A stretch of DNA of 64,000 nt, from NCBI RefSeq assembly GCF_050624435.1, contig NC_134536.1, forward strand, positions 50,875,258-50,939,257. The letters are read 5' to 3'. Below are positions 59,901 to 64,000 of the stretch, piece after piece. This stretch comes from Tenrec ecaudatus (Eukaryota; Chordata; Mammalia; Afrosoricida; Tenrecidae). Numbering within the stretch: the stretch's first letter is position 1; every line of letters begins with the position of its first letter. Under the pieces are notes generated by a model. That model worked only from the letters and a program-made list of their open reading frames with translations. It was not told where the DNA came from and did no database searches. A program made the translations under genes and the position numbers.

Positions 59901-60775
59901 TTTCTATGACATTGTAGCTGTGTTTTTTAAACTTACTTTCATATATCTAATTTAGTGTAGGCCCAACAGTCATTTTGCATGATTTTTGGAACATAAAAGT
60001 AAGAGAATAGCCTTGCTATTTTCTATTGCCAAGGTCAGTGCAGGGCCTGAGGATGCTGCATGGCCTCGACATGATATGCCCTGTTTGGTGTGGAGAAGCC
60101 GAGGCCCAGCCTTTCTGCACATCCCACTACACATGGTCTTGAGCACTTCCCGATGGTTGAGTTCAGGACAAAGGACAGCAGCTTTTCCTGTAGAGCCTCA
60201 AAACTGGAAACTTGACAACAGTGTTGGACCAAGACAAATGTCGGTCCATCCTCATAGGTTCCAGTTATCAGGGTTTTCCCCACCCTCTCCCCACATACTT
60301 ATTGCCCGGCCTGCACCTTCAGCTTCGAGCCAGACAAAGCACGGAATCAAGTCTCACATAGACTACAGACTGTCCTGTGTGTGTGTGTGTGTGTGTGTGT
60401 GTGCATGTATGCATGCATTTTAAATACTTTTCATAGTTCTCAATATACTACAGCAAGTTTTTTATTAAAATTTACAATCAGGCTCAAATGTTTATCTGAA
60501 AAATCTATGAAAACTATATAATGGCTTGAATATTAAAACATTTTTAAAAGAAGAGCTGTCTTAAAATATACTCTAACTGACTTTCAAAAAATGTATAATA
60601 AGATGCATTCACATATATAAAAACATCTTAATAGCTTCTAGATCTTAATATAAACAATCACTAGAACACATCAATTCCAGATGCAGGCACACCTCCTAAA
60701 AGATGTGCGGCCTCAGAAAGGTCCGAAGGTTGCAGTGAATCGGGACTGACTCACTGACAGCGGGCTTAAATACGT
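59901..60775. other. No feature recognised apart from (GT)n
   Basis: 59980-60420 is less AT-rich, with a 145-codon plus frame that ends in the GT repeat and has no recognisable domain. Confidence 0.45.
60376..60403. repeat. (GT)n microsatellite
   Basis: 14 GT units. Confidence 0.95.
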
Positions 60776-61140
60776 CAACAAAAATATTCACAACAGCAAA
60801 AATATTCGTGTAAATAAATATCCATAACAGTAACTGCACCAAATTGGAAAAAGTAAAAATCCAATAACAACAAGTACTCCAAACTGGAAACAATTAAAAT
60901 GTATATCAACAGTACATTGTTTAAATAAATGGTGCTACAAGCATATAGTGGGATAACATATAGCAAAGAACTTGGATGAAGTGCTAGTCATAATGTGGAC
61001 GAATATTATAAATATACTGTTGATTAGAAAGTCAGACAAAAATACACGTAAAATTCCCCATGCATAGAGTTAACCAGGGAATATCACTCTGAAGTGTGAA
61101 GTCAGAATGCCGATCACATGTGAAGGTGGATGATGAGAAC
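60776..61140 (+). repeat. Old L1 3' end fragment, sense
   Basis: TATTCACAACAGCAAAAATA, CTCCAAACTGGAAACAATTA, AATGTATATCAACAGTACAT and GTGGGATAACATATAGCAAA, then ACTTGGATGAAGTGC, are the common mammalian L1 3' region in sense order. Confidence 0.6.
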
Positions 61141-61603
61141 AGTGGAACCATCCCGGTTTCCTGGGCAGTATCATGGCAACAAGCATGCGTTAACTGTGTG
61201 GATAGTATCAAACTGGGAGTGTGTGTGTGTGCGCGTGCGTGTGTATAATTTTGGGGTCACATCACCGATTGAAGCTGAACAACATGAGATGTTGCTGCTT
61301 CACGCAGAAGTGGTGTTTTTTAATCGGCCCTTTTTGACGGCTCAGTGGGTCACCGGCAAAAGACCCACTGAGTGCTTTGAAAAGGGGAACTAGCTGTGTA
61401 TTTATTACCTGTGAATTTTCTGTATTTCTTTGAATTCCATATTTGAATAAAAGTTTACATTTAAAAAATCATCTGGATTTGCTCAATGCTCCTTTGTGTC
61501 TTCCTTTCTCACATGCCAAATCACTATCTTAGTAAATTCTATTAGTTCCACATTCAAACCGTGTCTAGAATCTAACTTCTCACCACCAACAACTACTGCT
61601 ATG
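61141..61603. other. Unassigned, with hairpin and 3'-end-like tail
   Basis: Contains a GT/GC repeat (61219-61243), a perfect 11-bp hairpin (61341-61372) and an AATAAA at 61446 followed by an A-run at 61462, like a polyadenylated retrosequence end. Confidence 0.45.
61341..61372. repeat. Perfect 11-bp hairpin
   Basis: CTCAGTGGGTC (61341-61351), 10-base loop, GACCCACTGAG (61362-61372). It is not followed by a T run, so not a bacterial-type terminator, and it differs from the histone stem-loop. Confidence 0.9.
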
Positions 61604-61800
61604 GTCAAAAGCAAACTCCCTGCCGTCCATTTGATGTAGACTCCGTGATCCTATAGGACAGGGTAGAACTATCCATGTGAGTTTCTGAAACAATAACTCT
61701 TTTCATAATAGAAATACCAATTATTCTCTTGTAGAGAGGCTGGTGGTTTTGAACTGCTGACCTTGTAGTTAACAAACTAGCATATAACCACTATCCCATT
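61604..61800 (-). repeat. AfroSINE-type SINE, antisense
   Basis: AAACTCCCTGCCGTCCATTT, GATCCTATAGGACAGGGTAG, TGGTGGTTTTGAACTGCTGA (box B complement) and CATATAACCACTATCCC. Confidence 0.8.
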
Positions 61801-62017
61801 TCTGACCTAGATTCCTATAATTACTAACAGTCAAGGTATGTCCTTTTTCCTCCTTTTTTGCCTATTAGTCCTGTCAATACATACACACATCATACTGACA
61901 AGCAAATGAGATTTCAAGTATTTTGCTTAAAACTACCCAATGACTTTTTATCATATTCAGTAAAAATTCATGAAGTTTTATACACTGTTCTCTACACAGT
62001 ATTTACTTGTTACTTCT

Positions 62018-62200
62018 TGTGGAAGCACTCAGCTGCTCACCAAAAGGTTGATGGTTCAAATATACCAGGCAGTTTTGTGGAAAAAAGACCTAGTGCTCTG
62101 CTTCTATAAAGATTACAATCTTATAGACACTAAGGATCATTGTAATATGAAACATCAGGCCAGTGGGATTGAACTTGACTTGATGACACTTAACAGCCCC
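62018..62200 (+). repeat. AfroSINE-related SINE
   Basis: GTGGAAGCACTCAGCTGCTC, AAAAGGTTGATGGTTCAAAT (box B), GTGCTCTGCTTCTATAAAGA and GAACTTGACTTGATGACAC, ending TTAACAG. Confidence 0.65.
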
Positions 62201-62835
62201 ATACACTCCTAAGAAAAAATTCAAACCCCAACATGCATGTTATAATTAAAAATGTTAGATAAACTTAGGAAAACACTTAAGATGCCACGGATTATGAAAC
62301 TTTTACTAAGCTTGTATCTTTTTGCTATAGGGACACATTGACAGTTTGTAACTCAATTGACAAACTTGAAATGAGTACTTGACCAACTTTCAATGTTCGA
62401 TCAAACTGGGGTTATTTGGATTATGATGGTCATAGTATGCATCCGTTGGTATTTTTTGATGAGCAATTTATACAAGTTCATAAGACACTTTTAGTAGGCA
62501 GATACACATGATATTGCATTGTAGAATTCCAGTCTTACTTTGTATATATAACAAATATCACCATCTTATTGGCACTGGGAGAAGCAGTAATTTTTTCTAC
62601 CAATAGTATAAAACCCACACAAGTTAATTTCTATTACAACACAAAAATAGAAATTTAGCAAGGAAAATTTATGTATTTACTCATCCAGGTGTAAGTAATA
62701 TTTCATATACACAGAGAGATATTACAATATAGGAATATATAAATAGGGAAAGCAACAATTTATTATGATTATAACAAGTGCCTTATGTTGTCAAATCAAA
62801 ACTTTTATATGAGGAAACCAGTTATTATATTTGGC
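62201..62835. other. No feature recognised
   Basis: AT-rich spacer. Confidence 0.4.
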
Positions 62836-63890
62836 TGTTGTCGATGTGAGGTACCCTCAACTTGATTCTGACTCATTTGGACCTTTATATAAAATAGAAC
62901 AAAGCATTTCCCAATGCTGTACCATCCTCACAACTAATTGCAATGCATGAGCCCATTATTGCAGCCACGATGGCAACACATTTCATTGAGCACGTTCCTC
63001 TTATTTATTGATCCTAGACTTTCCCAAGGATGATGTCTTCTTACAGAAGGTTATCCCTGCTGATAGCACGTCCAAAGTATAGGAGATGACATCTCACAAC
63101 CCCGGCTTATAAGAAGCATTCTGAAAGTAATTCTTCCAAGACAGACGTGTTTATTCATGTAGCAGTCCAAGGTATCTTCAATGTCCTTCGCCAATACCAT
63201 AATTCAAGTACATTAATTTTTATTTGGTCTTCCTTATTAATTGCCCCAACTTTAGATGCATATGAGATGGTTAAGTATATCATGTTTTGTTTCCAAGGCA
63301 TATGTTAATGCTCAAAGTGACATTTTTGCTCTTTACCACCATAAAAAGCCTTGTACAGACGCTTGGCCAGTATAATACCTCAAAGTTACTTGATTTCCTT
63401 ACTACCAATTGAAGGATATTAATTATGGATGCAAGTCAAATGAAATCTGTTATAATTCAATTTTTTCTCCATTTTTCATGATGTTGATAATAGTGCTCAT
63501 TGGCCCATGGTGGGGATATATTCCTTCTGTATGGTGAGGGGCAGTTTACCCTGAAGGCTGTCATCCTCATTGGTATCTTCTTGAACTTCTCTTCACATGC
63601 GTCAAGAAGGGTGCCCTATCTGCATATTTCAGGTTGTTAATAAACCTCCAATCCTGATGCCATGTTCTTTTTCATATAACCCAACTTCTTGAATTATTGC
63701 TTAACATATAGATTGGATAATTATGGTTGATTGAATAATTATGGTTAAAAGACATAATGCTAACCCATCTCTTTCCTGATTTTTGACCTTGCATAGCCCT
63801 TTCTTCTGTCAAAACGGCTTCCAGTCGATCTATTTATAGGTTCCTCATGAACACAATTATGTTTTCTGGATTTTCTATTCATTGTAATTT
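62836..63890 (-). pseudogene. RTE 3' half, antisense, including the catalytic motif
   Basis: Starts at the terminus (TTGTCGATGTGAGGTACCCT) and extends through the C-terminal region to the RT core. The reverse of 63612-63630 reads KYADR, that is YADD with the second Asp lost. Further on, GTTCCTCATGAACACAATTA (63840) is the reverse of the segment upstream of RT motif B. A 13-base duplication, GATTGGATAATTATGGTTGA / TTGAATAATTATGGTTAA, occurs near 63712-63746. Dead copy, probably continuing past the window's right side in decayed form. Confidence 0.75.
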
Positions 63891-64000
63891 TTTATATTAT
63901 TTTTTAATCAATCAAGATCAAACCCTACTTGGCCTCCACTGTTGTACACCAAAAGCCCCCAGCCCCTCAAAACCTTGTGGATCTGTTCCTACTTATCTTT

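Noticed and set aside
59986..60423. 145-codon frame ending in Cys/Val repeats
   Set aside because: The repeat end is translation of a (GT)n microsatellite and the rest has no recognisable feature.
61341..61372. Transcription terminator or histone stem-loop
   Set aside because: No T run follows, and the sequence does not fit the histone hairpin.

Overview
This is a mammalian chromosomal window from an afrotherian, most likely a tenrec (lesser hedgehog tenrec or a close relative). Three things point there. About two dozen copies of a tRNA-derived SINE of the AfroSINE type occur throughout. There are many fragments of an afrotherian RTE (BovB-clade) LINE. There is also one hAT element whose termini and body match the SPIN transposons, known in tenrec among mammals. 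The order is well supported; the species is inference. The DNA is AT-rich, with (TG)n/(CA)n microsatellites and no long open frames. I found no convincing exon of a host protein gene and no rRNA, tRNA or other small RNA gene. It reads as a gene desert or the inside of a very large intron.

Layout. 1-5 kb: L1 3'-end remnants, an RTE copy carrying a 71-bp palindromic MITE, a hAT MITE with a perfect target duplication, and a solo LTR-like element. 6-9 kb: an RTE copy split by a lineage-specific L1 3' end, then another RTE 3' end and SINEs. 12-19 kb: a palindromic MITE, two tail-to-tail RTE copies (one carrying an L1 piece), a 39-bp minisatellite, and directly after it the most complete RTE body (endonuclease to reverse transcriptase motif B). 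21-27 kb: an L1 3' end, several antisense RTE 3' ends and SINEs. 27.4-32.5 kb: one antisense RTE copy broken by two L1 insertions. The first carries about 1.8 kb of non-L1 DNA between its own poly(A) and a second poly(A), inside a 14-bp target duplication. 36-40.4 kb: RTE interrupted by an LTR and by an L1 ORF1/ORF2 segment, then old L1 interrupted by another LTR. 41.8-44.2 kb: two L1 3' ends, one the longest here. 44-56 kb: mostly unassigned, with a mariner transposase remnant and a second 71-bp MITE. 56.3-58.8 kb: a three-level nest (RTE, SPIN hAT, L1) followed by another RTE copy. 59.4 kb: a mariner catalytic-domain remnant. 60.8-64 kb: old L1, SINEs and an antisense RTE 3' half running to the window edge.

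The elements form a working ecology rather than a pathway. L1 supplies the machinery that probably mobilised its own 5'-truncated copies. RTE copies are the main insertion substrate, and the cut-and-paste elements (hAT, mariner) add independent layers. Nesting gives a relative timeline: RTE is oldest, then SPIN/hAT/MITE/LTR, then the L1 family ending in a GAGCCCC(T/C)AATAAAATGATT-like tail. Family names rest on remembered similarity, not on a database search.
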